A stretch of 44,505 nucleotides of DNA. Origin: Trachelipus rathkii (taxonomy: Eukaryota; Arthropoda; Malacostraca; Isopoda; Trachelipodidae). The DNA is taken from positions 1 through 44,505 of the forward strand of contig JABUQX010088523.1 of NCBI GenBank assembly GCA_015478945.1, read 5' to 3'. Position 1 is the first letter of the stretch. Each line of letters opens with the position of its first letter. Positions 25,131 through 36,790 of the stretch are shown piece by piece. The translations under genes were made by a program, and so were the position numbers. The notes beneath the pieces are model-generated. The model saw nothing but the letters and a program-made list of their open reading frames with translations, ran no database searches and was not told the origin of the DNA.

Positions 25131-25328
25131 TAATAATGATGAAAATTTAATATACACAAACCAATAAATTACCTAAGATACCATAATTAATGTCATAGTA
25201 AAAGTAACAGTAACAGAGTAACTGCACTTCGTTAATTTTCCTTTCAAAAAACGGAATTACGGAATTGCTTTTTCTGAGTAACGGAGTAACTATTGGAATT
25301 ACTTTTTTTGAGTAACGATACCCACCTC
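25131..25328 (-). mobile_element. hAT-like terminal sequence, copy 1
   Basis: Read on the minus strand it starts CGAGGTGGGTATCGTTAC at 25328 and continues with several AGTAAC/GTAATTCC subrepeats. It matches 31491-31690 almost throughout, including the segment ATATTAAATTTTCA near its end. A terminal AGAGGTGGGCA is the type found in hAT-superfamily inverted repeats. Only this end is present; the left side is LINE-B. Confidence 0.65.
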
Positions 25329-25359
25329 GTATATATATATATATAGAAAGTATGAGATT

Positions 25360-25407
<48 letters not shown>

Positions 25408-25408
25408 A

Positions 25409-25445
<37 letters not shown>
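25329..25445. repeat. (TA)n microsatellite
   Basis: Two TA blocks separated by GAAAGTATGAGATTAG, starting directly at the hAT-like terminus. Confidence 0.95.
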
Positions 25446-25448
<3 letters not shown>

Positions 25449-25702
25449 AGTTTTTTATTCCCTTGAGGTTGCCACATAAAGAAGACACTATGCAGGAGTT
25501 ACTTTATACAGAACATGCTTTATAAAACATACATAATATAAGGTCACAAACAAGTAATTTAAAATATTCTTTAAAATATAAACACAGGTTCGAGCTTTCG
25601 TGGATCCGATCCATCACACTTCGTCAGGAACTAAGGCAGCTTGTAGAGAGTTTGGTGCAATTTCGACTTCCAATTTTCTGGCTACTTGGTTCTATTATCG
25701 AA
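25446..25702 (-). other. 3' region of the Penelope-like element
   Basis: Lies downstream of the Penelope stop on the same strand and contains the hammerhead candidate at 25586-25631. It would be the terminal (pLTR) part of the element; no second copy of it is seen in the window. Confidence 0.55.
25586..25631 (-). ncRNA. Candidate type I hammerhead ribozyme of the Penelope-like element
   Basis: A self-cleaving RNA motif. On the minus strand: helix I strand GUUC (25631-25628), the core CUGACGA (25627-25621), and helix II with GUG/CAC plus GAU/AUC pairs around a GGAUCGG-type loop. The core GAAA (25599-25596) follows, then GCU, giving the self-complementary AGCU of a minimal helix III. C at 25592 is the cleavage residue, and GAAC (25591-25588) closes helix I with GUUC. 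Very short palindromic helix III is known from Penelope-element and newt satellite hammerheads, which act best as dimers. All conserved core bases are present. Placement 3' of a Penelope ORF on the same strand agrees with the published association of hammerheads with these elements. Confidence 0.78.
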
Positions 25703-26390
25703 TTATACTTTTTTTAAAAGGTTTACTAGTGAACTGGATTCTTTTAAGTATTTGTTGTTAATTTTGTCAATGATGATTTCACCTTGTTGTAGATTAAAGT
25801 TGTTAGAGTTATGGTTGTGCGAATTTCTGTATTTTGAATAGTTTTAATCATTTCTGGAGTATTTATATCTATACGATGGTTGCAGTTTTGTCTATGCTTT
25901 ACTAGTGATGAACTTTGTTTATCTTGTTGTAAATCATTTTTATGTTGGTAGAATCTTGTAGTGAAGTTATTCGTTTCTCCAATATATTTGCTGTGACAAT
26001 CTATACATTTAATTTTATATATTCCTGCATTTTTATTTGTATTGTTGGTTCTAGGTATTAGCATGCGTTTTAAAATCAAACTATTAGATTTAACTGTTTT
26101 TATCGAATCTGGTATATATTTTTTAATTGTTTTTATTTGTATGTTTGGTATTGGTAAAACATTAGAGTAGTCATCATTGGTGGTGGTATTGATATTCATA
26201 TATTTATTCTTTGCTTTTCGTAAGGCTATATTTATGTAGTTTGCAGGATATTTTAAGTTATGGAAACTATTTTTAGTAATTTTATTTCTTGTTGCAGATT
26301 TTCAGGGCTACAGAGCTTGTATGCTCTCAGGAACAGATTACTTAAGGTTGCAATTTTTATTGAAATTTCATGGTTTGAATACCAATGAAT
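25703..26390 (-). pseudogene. Penelope-like element: RT end and GIY-YIG endonuclease
   Basis: The C-terminal part of a Penelope-like retroelement protein. From the 5' side: IHWYSNHEISIKIATLSNLF and LRAYKLCSPENLQQEI (26387-26280), typical of the region just after the RT. Then, in another frame, HNLKYPANYINIALRKAKNK (about 26260-26200). Then comes the GIY-YIG nuclease: GIYKIKCIDC, a CX2C-like pair, and KYIGETNNFTTRFYQHKNDL (26035-25940). A frameshift near 25800 leads to a last frame, QQGEIIIDKINNKYLKESSS, with a stop at 25703. The GIY and YIG motifs and the downstream Arg are intact. The RT core is absent: the 5' end is cut at about 26390 where an unrelated poly(A) repeat begins. A hammerhead candidate follows. 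Confidence 0.9.
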
Positions 26391-26397
26391 GTATGAT

Positions 26398-26498
26398 GGT
26401 CTCGGCCTAGATGGACGACGGGGGGGGCCTTTGTCCCCCCTCTGTCGCTCATTGGCTTGAGCCCCTAATTATGAAAAAAAAAAAAAAAAAAAAAAAAA
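26398..26498 (+). repeat. Short repeat ending in poly(A), SINE-like
   Basis: A roughly 75-bp GC-rich sequence (GTCTCGGCCTAGATGGACGA, G- and C-runs, GGCTTGAGCCCCTAATT) followed by about 24 A. A related copy without poly(A) lies inverted at 32850-32918. A short sequence ending in poly(A) suggests a retroposed fragment, possibly a SINE or the tail of a LINE; a tRNA-like head is not evident. Confidence 0.5.
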
Positions 26499-26552
26499 TA
26501 TCAATATTTAAATATTTTTAAAAATTTAATAATATATGTGGTAATATAAACA

Positions 26553-26694
<142 letters not shown>

Positions 26695-26695
26695 C

Positions 26696-26795
26696 TTTTA
26701 TTTTTAATAAATGTGATGAATCTGAATAACACAAGCCACATTAAATCAGTATGTGAGCAATATATTGCCCGCGAGCTACTGGTTGGGCACCACTG
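26696..26795 (-). mobile_element. hAT terminal fragment of a second family
   Basis: On the minus strand it begins CAGTGGTGCCCAACCAGTAG, the classical hAT terminal inverted repeat type, and continues with GCTCGCGGGC. The following eight bases, CTTTAGAA, are the length of a hAT target duplication. The other end is missing, apparently lost at the (TA)n array. Confidence 0.65.
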
Positions 26796-27245
26796 CTTTA
26801 GAAGATAAAGAGAATCTCAATAATGGGGGGGGGACTGTTGTTATTTATATTTTATTGAATAAATCATCATTTATTTTATGATTTTTAAATCATCATCCAA
26901 TTCATATAGAGACCTATACCAAAGAAGAAATAACTCTACATCAGAAGAACTTTTACCTATATATAATTTAAAGGAAAATTTAAGAAATAAAGATAATTAT
27001 TTACAATAAGGGCATCTAAACAGATTTTGGAAATTGGAGTATTACTGACTTGAGTTCATGTAAATATTGTATTAAAACAAGGCCCTATAAACTTTTAATT
27101 TACAAAAATGGTTTTAAAAAATTATTTGAATTTTTTTTTTTTTTTACTGATTTTCGTACATTTTAAGTTTATATTTTCAATAAAAATATAAAAAAATAAC
27201 TACGGTTTCACTTCATTTGTGTATGGATGAAGAACACTATTGAAA
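26796..27245. other. AT-rich DNA without recognised features
   Basis: Contains a G7 run at 26825 and a T-run at 27128-27144. I see no gene or element in it. Confidence 0.6.
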
Positions 27246-28030
27246 TGAGTTTCAGATTATCAATATATCACAAATTTTTTGATAATTGATTTATCAACTC
27301 TCCCCCAATGCACTTTTTGGAATTTTTTTTTGAAAATCAAGGCCCAATAGTCGGTCATAAGCAATAAAAAATAATAATGTAATTTAATAATAATAGTTTT
27401 ATTAAAGTTTGAATAACGCCGAGTCAGCCCGACCGTGGTGAATCGGACCACCATTGAGAGGTGAATCGGACCATCTGTTTAAATTCTTCTTACGTATAAA
27501 TTTAATTTATTATTACTTAATATAATAATTATTTATCATATTAAATTGTATTAACTAATACAAATGTCACTTATGTTGAATAAAATCAGGGTAATTGTAG
27601 TAATACCGATTCACCCCCTCTCCGCTCAAAAATTTTGACACTTTTTTGAATTCTTCTTTTTTATTAAAATTTCATTTTTTTGTTTTCACTTAATATAAGT
27701 AACTTTTTTTATATTTAAATAATTATATGTAATAAAAATGTCAATAATATGTAAAATACGAAAACAATGGTGGTCCGTTTGGAACATAAATTTACTTTGC
27801 CAGTTTAAAAGCTAACATACTCGAGTGTACCCACTGAAAATAATAATTAAAATCCATCCACAATTTTTCATTTTTATAACGGTTAAAAACTCAAAATTTT
27901 CAAAAGTGAAATTCTATTGAAGGACATTTTGTACCCTAATCTCTAACATTTTTTAAAAATATAAAAACTTTCTAGAATTAATGATCTAAATAAAACTTGT
28001 AGCAGCACCATCTTTTTCAAAATTATTTAA
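27246..28030 (+). repeat. Tandem duplication, copy A
   Basis: A roughly 0.8-kb unit repeated directly at 28070-29118. Shared landmarks in order: TTATCAATATATCACAAATT, CCCTAATGCACTTTTTGG-like, GGTGAATCGGACCA, TTTAAATTCT, CTCCGCTCAAAAATTTTGAC, the ACAATGGTGGTCCG segment, TAAAATCCATCCA and CAAAAGTGA. It contains several copies of GGTGGTCCGATTCACC or its complement. No protein is encoded. Confidence 0.8.
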
Positions 28031-28069
28031 ATTTTTTTTTCTTTATTATTTTTTATTTTTTTTAGAGGA

Positions 28070-28230
28070 GAGTTTCTGATTATCAATATATCACAAATTT
28101 TTTGATAATTGACTTTTTAACAATTATCAACTTTTTGATGTTATAGACAAAGTGTACGTAAATAATTTTGAAAAAAATTACCAAAAGTGTAAGACCATAT
28201 TTTTATGTAATATACAAAAAAAAAAAAAAA

Positions 28231-28304
<74 letters not shown>

Positions 28305-29118
28305 TCATGGGTGACTTGGACCACTTTAGGTATAAGTTCGTCTCCCGACTTTCCCTAATGCACTTTTGGGAATTTTTTTTTCTGAAATTCAAGGCTATAT
28401 AGAAGCTCTTGAGAAAACTAAAGTAGGAATGAAATTTAATAATAGTTTTATTAAAGTTTAAATAAAGCTCATTCAGCCTGACCTTGAGGGGGAATCGATC
28501 CATACCATTGAGGGGCTAATCGACCATCTGTTTAAATTCTCTTTACGTTAAATTCAATTCTTATATTTTAATTTTTACTTGATATAATAATTGTTTATCA
28601 TATTAAATTTAGTATAATAAAAATATCAATAATGATACATAAAATAAGAATAAAAATAAGGTGGTCCGATTCACCCTCTCCGCCTCAAAATTTTGACACT
28701 TTTTGGAATTCATATTTTTATATTAATTTCATTTTTTTATTTTAATTTACTTAATATAAGTAACTATTTATTATATATTTGAATTAATTATACATAATAA
28801 AATGTCAACAATACGTAAAATAATTTAAAAACAATGGTGGTCCGACTCACCCTCAATTTTTACGGAGGGGTGAATCAGACCAAGTTAGCCTATGATTGGC
28901 CAATAATACTGTTTGAACAAAATTTACTTTCTACAGTTTAAAACTAACATACTTGAGGGTATACACTGAAAAAATAATTAAATCCATCCAATTTTCCATT
29001 TTATAAACAGTTAAAAACTCACACATTTTTCAAAAGTGACTCTATTGAAGGGCATTTTAAACTCTAATTTATTACAATTTTTAAAAATATAAAACTCTAG
29101 AATTATAGATGATCAAAT
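28070..29118 (+). repeat. Tandem duplication, copy B, with a microsatellite insertion
   Basis: Second copy of 27246-28030. It carries about 240-300 bp extra after its first 60 bp (roughly 28120-28350), including a (TA)n run at 28234-28300 and a GGTCATGGGTGACTTGGACC segment resembling the GGTGAATCGGACC motif. The rest follows copy A closely to about 29118. The copies differ by many single-base gaps. Confidence 0.8.
28234..28300. repeat. (TA)n microsatellite inside copy B
   Basis: Pure TA, absent from copy A. Confidence 0.95.
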
Positions 29119-29235
29119 GAAGCTGGGAATATTATCAAGTCGGTATTAATTTGCAGAATTGTTTGCTATTTTTGCCTATTTAGAGTGGACCCAATCACCT
29201 CTAAAAGAGGTAGGCCGTCACCCCCGCCTCTGACG

Positions 29236-29237
<2 letters not shown>

Positions 29238-29290
<53 letters not shown>

Positions 29291-29300
29291 TATATATATA
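29238..29300. repeat. (TA)n microsatellite
   Basis: TA array interrupted once by GG, forming the left flank of the first foldback MITE. Confidence 0.95.
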
Positions 29301-29993
<693 letters not shown>

Positions 29994-31146
29994 AAAAAAT
30001 ATATATAAAATGTATGAAAATCAATAAAGAAAACTTCAAAAAAAAATTTGATACCATTTGTGTAAATTAAATGTTTATATTTTTAATATAGTATGTACAT
30101 GACTGATATGCACTTAACCTCTAGTTACCAAAAATAATAGAAATGCGTTCCACCAGAGCTAAAAAAAATAAAAATAACCCAGTCTTAATAGGCCGATGTG
30201 GGCTATTAAACACCTAGTTTTCTTATATTCTTACCTACGCTTGTTGAAACCATTTTTTTTTTATAAGCTAGCCTAAGTAATCAATACAATGACTTCGTTA
30301 TTCTGAAAATTTAAGAAAATGTCTAAATAGGGATCTTAGCATTTTTCAAAACATGCCCCATCTTTCATTATTTTCATTCTTAAATAATAAACAATAAATT
30401 TCGTTTCTTTTTTTTAACTCCCACATTCCCGTTTCTGAAATTGGCTAAACCTAAGACATATTAAATATATTAACTTGTAAAATAGAAAGTACAAACTGAA
30501 AACATCATTCAAATAATCCTTTATCCTTCATAATACAATTTTCATCCCTAGCCTTGATAACCTTATCTTTTACATTAGGACCTAACTTAATTGAACTCTA
30601 ATGGAGGAAAATTTTATTTATCCTTAAACTTTGCGTGAAGCAGAAGTTTCAGCATGTAACATTGCCATAAAGAAACATAATTTACATCAAGTTTATTGAA
30701 ATATACAAATCGTTTCCAAGTTTTTAATTCATCCCAAAGAAAACTAAATCCATTACATTGACCCAACCATTACTGGCTTCCACTACAGCCTAATGAAACT
30801 GATGTGACTCAAAAGTTACAGACACGGCCAGTTACGGCTAAAAAATATAGAAGAAATAATGCAATTGGCTGCTTAGTCACTCAATAGCCAATCAAATATA
30901 CTTTTACAGAGATGTTAGAACAAAGTTGAGAATTTGTAAAAATATTCTTTATTGGTCAAAATGAAGTAAACTGAACCAATCAAAATCCACGATATATAAT
31001 CAGCTGTAGAAACAATACAGTATGCAAACTTCATTAAAATACTTCCCGGAAGATATACGTCCTTTGTGTCCCTAATAAATATAGAGACTACAGCCAGCAG
31101 AAAAAAATTCATATCAACACAATAGAATTATTTTTATATTTTTTCC
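29994..31146. other. AT-rich DNA without recognised features
   Basis: Unique-looking sequence. A 65-codon minus-strand frame at 30915-31112 shows no motif and no support. I see no element ends. Confidence 0.6.
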
Positions 31147-31222
<76 letters not shown>

Positions 31223-31490
31223 TATATATATAACTTATATACTATTATATAATATTATATAATAATATATATATAATACATATAATAAATATATAACATT
31301 AATATATATACTATATATATTATATATATATATATAAAATATATATATGATTATCATATATATATATAATATATACATACAATAGTATATATAAATATAC
31401 TATATAATATATAATATATATATATAATATAATATATATTATATATATATATAATATTATAATAATATATATATATATATATATATAATG
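31147..31490. repeat. (CTTT)n followed by a long degenerate (TA)n tract
   Basis: About eight CTTT units at 31147-31178, then more than 300 bp of TA with AAT and ACATA variants, ending exactly at a hAT-like terminus. Confidence 0.95.
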
Positions 31491-31690
31491 TAGAGGTGGG
31501 CATCGTTATTCAAAAAAGTAATCCCGTTATCTTTACTCCGTTTCTTTGAAATTAAAATTATAAAGTAATGAAGGTTCCGTTACCGTTACTTTTAGCTTTA
31601 GACTACGACATTAATTGCGGCATCTTAGGTTAAACGTCTTTGTGTATATATTAAATTTTCAACATTAATTCATTTTAATAAAAAAAATTA
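31491..31690 (+). mobile_element. hAT-like terminal sequence, copy 2
   Basis: Starts TAGAGGTGGGCATCG and carries the same subterminal CCGTTAC/AGTAAT series as 25131-25328 (minus strand). Shared tail landmarks are the GACATTAATT and ATCTTAGGT segments and ATTAAATTTTCA. It faces right. A matching inverted end of the same family sits at 42390-42533, so the two could bound one large element of about 11 kb. Confidence 0.65.
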
Positions 31691-32360
31691 CTAAAATTAT
31701 TTATAATTATTGCATAAAAAAAATTATTAAACTTAAATTAAAAACACCTATATATTTGTTTGTATATTCCATTTTGGCTCCTATAAGTTCATTTTCGAAG
31801 TCTGTAAGCACTGTAATGGTATCCTGTATATTTAAATAAAATACACTTAATTAGTAGTAAACATAAGCAGAAACATGTTCTTGAAAAATACCCACTTCTT
31901 ATTTAATTATATTAATTTTTTTAATTAATTTATTTGCTTCAATTTAATCCGTTGATTAATAAATTTAGGTAAAAACTAAATCTAAGCCACTTTTTAAAGT
32001 ACAGTGATTTAGTAAAAATTCTATTACAATATTTATTTTTGAAATAATTTTAAAGTTTTCCGATGATAATTATGTTCTATTACTGCTCTTATTCGCTTGG
32101 AACTATACCTTATAAATGCTTTGTTAAAACGGCTTCAAATCCACTCAATCCACATCTCGCCTCGCCGTTCTCTGATGCATTTCACCAGTAATTGTCGTTC
32201 TATACGAAGCAGACTTACCCAGTCTTTAACTTTCTCACTCTCCCATACTCACCATAAAATCAACCTCATCCAAAATATCCAAATTTCCTTTCTGGCCCAA
32301 TTCAAACCCACACGCATTCCGAACTGTCACCTCCTTCATTACTGCCATCAATGTTATGTC
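31691..32360. other. AT-rich DNA without recognised features
   Basis: An open frame at 32097-32369 (plus) is Ser/His/Leu-rich with no motif and is not supported as a gene. Confidence 0.55.
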
Positions 32361-32405
32361 GGGCGTTAGGGTCAAACAGGACCCTGCTTTCGGACCCTTA
32401 CGCCC
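32361..32405. repeat. GC-rich perfect-type hairpin
   Basis: GGGCGTTAGGGTC pairs with GGACCCTTACGCCC across a short loop, with one mismatch. A nested AGGGTC/GACCCT pairing is an alternative fold. It stands out in AT-rich DNA. The following 32406-32530 is also GC-richer but unassigned. Confidence 0.6.
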
Positions 32406-32589
32406 GATGGTTGTGACGGAGGCAGTACGAGTTATGACGCGGGACAGCAGAGAGTTATTCTCGGGGTCATTAGTTCATCTGACTAGGGTCAACACTTTCG
32501 CACGATCATCTGGCTAGTTCAGGATCCAATCCCAAGCATGTGAAAATACATCAGCGTGTTTATTACTAGTCAATTTGAATGAGGTTTTA

Positions 32590-32609
32590 TTGCAATGATA
32601 CATATAACT

Positions 32610-32654
<45 letters not shown>

Positions 32655-32740
32655 AAATATATATATATATATATATATATATCTATAATAATAATATATA
32701 TATATACTAGTATATATATATTATATATATATATACTGCC
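32590..32740. repeat. (TA)n tract
   Basis: Degenerate TA/AAT microsatellite. Confidence 0.9.
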
Positions 32741-32779
32741 AATAAGTCCAGTCTTCAATTCAGGATTGTGAAAAATTTA

Positions 32780-33108
32780 CAGTAGAGAATTGCTGCGTGA
32801 AATCAACGTCGCGCTTTTTTGCGCGTTGCCCCCTAAAAAACATATAATTCCAGTTAAGGGCTTCGATCCGATTTAGGCAACAGAGCCCCCGTCGTCCACC
32901 TAACGAGACCGAGAGACCCTGAACAACTAAATGTTATTATGCGTCACTCTAAGGGTTCGTTAGTTTTTAAATCAATAAGAATATTAATATATATAATAAT
33001 ATTATAATATATAATAGATATATATACTATATATCATAAATATATTATAATATTTAGACCCTTATATTATAATATATATATATATATATATATACTATAT
33101 ATATATAG

Positions 33109-33145
<37 letters not shown>

Positions 33146-33206
33146 CATTCAAAACATCAACTGTAGCGCGAAAAAGTGCGAATCGATCCCGCAGAATTTT
33201 CTACTG
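32780..33206. repeat. Inverted repeat with TA-filled centre
   Basis: The arms 32780-32828 and 33161-33206 are inverted copies: CAGTAGAGAATT...GCGCTTTTTTGCGCG against its complement with CGCACTTTTTCGCGCTACAG. The centre holds the inverted SINE-like copy (32850-32918) and (TA)n. Possibly the termini of another MITE or a degraded DNA transposon. Confidence 0.55.
32850..32918 (-). repeat. Second, inverted copy of the SINE-like repeat
   Basis: Read on the minus strand it contains GGTCTCGTTAGGTGGACGAC and GGGGGCTCTGTTGCC, then ATCGGATCGAAGCCC, aligning with 26398-26473. It lacks the poly(A). Confidence 0.5.
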
Positions 33207-34055
33207 TTCTGTTTCTACTGAACAGAAACTGGAATATTTGCCCACTATCATATAGTATATAGTATCATATACTAATATATATATATATAGATATGATATA
33301 TAGTATATATAGCTATAGTTATATTATATATATCATATAATAATAGATTACTGAGGCCGACCCGGATCCAGGCAACATTTCGCCTTAAGCCCGAATGTTC
33401 GCCGAATGCTGCATAATTTTCTAGTTTTTTCTCGCGTGTTTTCGTTACCAACTTAAGAGGGTTTGTTCGGGGCGACCGACCCGCGTTTTTCAAAACCGCG
33501 CAAAAGAAGGGGGTCGCACAAGCCGCCGAACCACACTGGCCACCACGGCCCGAACCGCTTTTCCTGTTTCGCATCCCTTAGTTTTCTATTACTCATCTAC
33601 CTTCCATGCCGCTTTTATGCCCGGAAATATGCTCATTTATCCGTCGAGGTTATTTTCATCAACCGGAATGTTTTTCATAGACGTAACAAACAGGGTACCT
33701 CCGATCATTAGCACAATGCTTCATTAGTCTAAATACAGATCTTATCAAAATGTTTCATAATATCCATTATGTTTAAATTATATTTCTTAGCAAATTCTTA
33801 TACAGTTGATCGATCACATTAAAGGATATATTCAGCGAATCTCAAAAGCGTCTGAATCAGTTCAGATGTCCATTAACCATTTTGGTTATATAAATATAAC
33901 GTATTATATAATATAACATATAATATCTATACTACTATAATATATATAATTACTATATATATAATATATACACTATATATATATAATATATCATATATAT
34001 ATTATATATATATATAAATATATTATATATATATATATTAATATATAATAATACT
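33207..34055. other. GC-richer block between AT microsatellites
   Basis: 33350-33715 is much more GC-rich than its surroundings (GCCGACCCGGATCC, CGACCGACCCGCG, ACCACGGCCCG) but holds no recognisable gene. An 82-100 codon frame on either strand here (33272-33574, 33463-33711) has no motif. 33890-34055 is (TA)n. Confidence 0.5.
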
Positions 34056-34339
34056 TATATATAGTAGCTATTCCATACGTTTGAACCGCCCCCACCTTTT
34101 CAGGATAGGAAATAGAGTATCGCTTTCAGAACTTGGTATATGTTCTATATGTGTAAACTCGTACAGCGCTAAATTTCCAGTCTCTAGATTATAGTAAGTA
34201 CCTCCCCACGAGAGCGAAGAGCAAAATATGTCGTTACGCCCCTTTTGACGCATTCCGAACTCGAAACAGTCGTGTGGTCCCTAATGGTCCCAATTCGAGC
34301 CTGATGGACGGTAATCTCGTCGGTTAGACGACAGACTTA

Positions 34340-34905
34340 CTACCCTCGCTCCCCCGCCCCGTAAGGGACGCATCCCCCTAAAAATTAAATTGATTATCGT
34401 AGAAGACTGAAATTTGGATACGAAGAATCGATCCCGAGGGAATCGATTCTGATCGAAAACGATTCCTAAGAATCGCTTTTTTTTACGGCACTGCTGACTC
34501 CCGGACTCCGGCTCCGGCTCCGGCCCCAAACTCCGACTTCTCGGCTCGCTCTGGGTCCGGCTCCGGTCGCCTCCGAAACGCAAGCCAGCCTCTCTGACTA
34601 TGGCTCCGGCCCCGCTTCGGTCAGCGCAAACGACTCCTGGCTTATGTCCTGAAGTTTTTTCTATTCTTATCATTATGATTATTATTATAAAGACCATTGT
34701 AAAATCCGGCTCCGGGTCAGCCTATGGCTCCGATATAATTACAATCGGTTACGAGTTATCTACTCGGTTAAAAGTTGAGAGGGTTTAGATGTGACGTTAG
34801 CACCTTGTACGTAGACGAGGTGACTCCCCGTGGTTCCCCGGGGGGACCCCCCCTTAAAAAAAATCGAAATGTTCTTAGAAGGCTGAAATTTGTGAGAGGA
34901 TTTCA
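34340..34905. repeat. GC-rich G-run/GAAATTT module of the left arm
   Basis: Contains GACTGAAATTTGG (about 34404) and a second GGCTGAAATTTG (about 34882), each preceded by a C/G-run and an A-rich spacer, plus a tract of CCGGCT/CTCCGG hexamers (34500-34580). A third, oppositely oriented relative is at 34155-34200. The same module occurs in the right arm at 41195-41240, 41580-41720 and 41795-41875. Open frames through the hexamers read Glu-Pro/Arg-Ser repeats and are not taken as genes. Confidence 0.55.
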
Positions 34906-35159
34906 GGAGTTGAATTTCTAGAAAGAGTTCGTATTGGAATCTGAGGAGTGGCATCCGCACCGGTGCTGGAGCCAGTTGCCGGTTTGCCAGCCTAATAAAC
35001 ATCCTCGTATTGAACAACAACGTTGTGTTGTTCATATATGGTCTAGTGGTCTGTGAGATTCGAAATTAAGGTTTCAGAACCATCAATGACAAAAATAAAA
35101 TCATAAAAATAATAAATAAATAAAAAATAAATAAATACAATAAATAAAAAAATTCGTAT

Positions 35160-36120
35160 TTCTTTTGTTTATAACTTTACAAATTTACGTTTTTACATAC
35201 CCTAAAGCGATTAAACAGTAAATCAGGAAATCAAACGCCATCCTCCAGGCCCTTCCGGTGATCTGATTGATTCTATTATCTATTAGTATTGATCTATTGA
35301 TTTCAAGTTATTTTATTTAGTTTTTTTAAAATTGTCTCATGTTTTACATACCCTTAAAACGTTGTTGTAGTTGTTAATTATCAAACACGCCTCCCACCCA
35401 CTCCTATATCTATTGATCTATTGATCTATTATCTATTGATCCAGTTGATCTATTGATCGTATAGAGCAAGTATATTTTACTTAAAATTTCAGTTTTACAT
35501 ACCCTTAAATCATAAATCAGTAAACAAACTTACCCACCCCACCCCTTTCCGTTGATCTATTTATCTATTGATCTAATGATCTCCATATTCTATTAATCTA
35601 TTGATCTATGATCTATTGATCGTATGGATCTCATTAATTCTGATTGACCTATGAATCTATTGATTCTATGATCTATTGATTCAAGTCATATTTTTTACTA
35701 AAAATTGCTCAACACTTAGATACCCTAAAGCAGTAAATCATATATATCAGTATAATCAAGACTACCCTCTCACCCCATTCTGATCTATTGAATCTATGAT
35801 CTATTGATCACTTGATCTATTGATCATGTCAAATTTTACTAAAAATTGTAGGCGTTTGACATACCCTAAAGCCAGTAAAATCAATTACTTTTTTAGTAAA
35901 ATCATAAATCAAACGCACCATTCAGCCAGCCTCGGTCCATCCATGATCTATTGATCTATTGATCTATTGAGTTCAAGTCATATTTTTTACTAAAATTTAT
36001 GTTTACATACCCATAAGCTGTAAATCCAGTAAATCAAACCACCATCCTGCCACCTCCGTCCACCTGATCTATGACTATTCATCATATGATCTATGTTTCA
36101 TGTCCACATTCGAGTATCAC
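35160..36120. repeat. Satellite of about 180 bp with TTGATCTA octamers, left arm
   Basis: Five to six imperfect monomers. Each has TTTACATACCCTAAAGC, AGTAAATCA, a C-rich CCACC patch, a variable run of TTGATCTA, and TTCAAGTCATATTTTTTACT. Monomer length varies with the octamer count. A lone monomer lies in the palindrome spacer at about 38440-38560. Confidence 0.75.
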
Positions 36121-36129
36121 TTTGGATAA

Positions 36130-36790
36130 ACACTAACATAAAATCAAGTTTCTTTATACAAAGATATCAATATAAGTTGACGTAACAAAGTTTCCACATT
36201 AATAAAGCTAACATAGTATCACCCGAAACTAAGAATAAGCCCACAACGACAAACTAACACATCTTAAACAGAAATAAAATGTTAACGTTAATAAAGGTTC
36301 CCCACTTACCAACAGTAAAGTAACTAACATAAAATACAAAACGTAACTTATTCACACTTGTCAAGCAGTTGTCTCTTAAGATAACAATGTTAATTTATAT
36401 TAAACATGGTAATATTTAAACAAAAATTTACCATAACCTTGTGTGATTATCATACAGAGCAGCAAATATATCAAAGTTCTTAACAAATTTTCACATAATA
36501 AACCAACATAATATTACCAGAACTAAGAATATAATATACACATCGACCAAACCTTGACAACATCTAAGCAAAGAATAAACTTGCTTAACATATAAACAAA
36601 GTCCAAACTTATCAACATAAAAGTAACTAACAAGCATTACAAAACATAATCCAATTCACCACTGATCAAACATATCTTCCCACATGACAATGTTAATTTA
36701 CATTAACCTAGTAATATTTAACAAAAAATTTATCATAACCTTACCTACATATCATAATCCCTATTGGGTAAAGACAAACAAATAAAGTTT
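36130..36790. repeat. Tandem dimer of a ~315-bp unit, left arm
   Basis: Two direct copies sharing the AAGTAACTAACA segment, ACAATGTTAATTTA, ATTAA-CAT/CTAGTAATATTTAA and TTTA(C/T)CATAACCTT, at offsets of about 310-315 bp (for example 36389 and 36699). The mirrored dimer is at 39600-40200. Confidence 0.65.

Noticed and set aside
34281..34697. 138-codon frame with Glu-Pro/Arg-Ser repeats
   Set aside because: Comes from CCGGCT hexamer repeats; the mirrored arm does not keep the frame.
35160..36120. Possible CRISPR-like array of repeats and spacers
   Set aside because: Monomers are degenerate, the octamer copy number varies, and the setting is a eukaryotic palindrome; this is satellite DNA.
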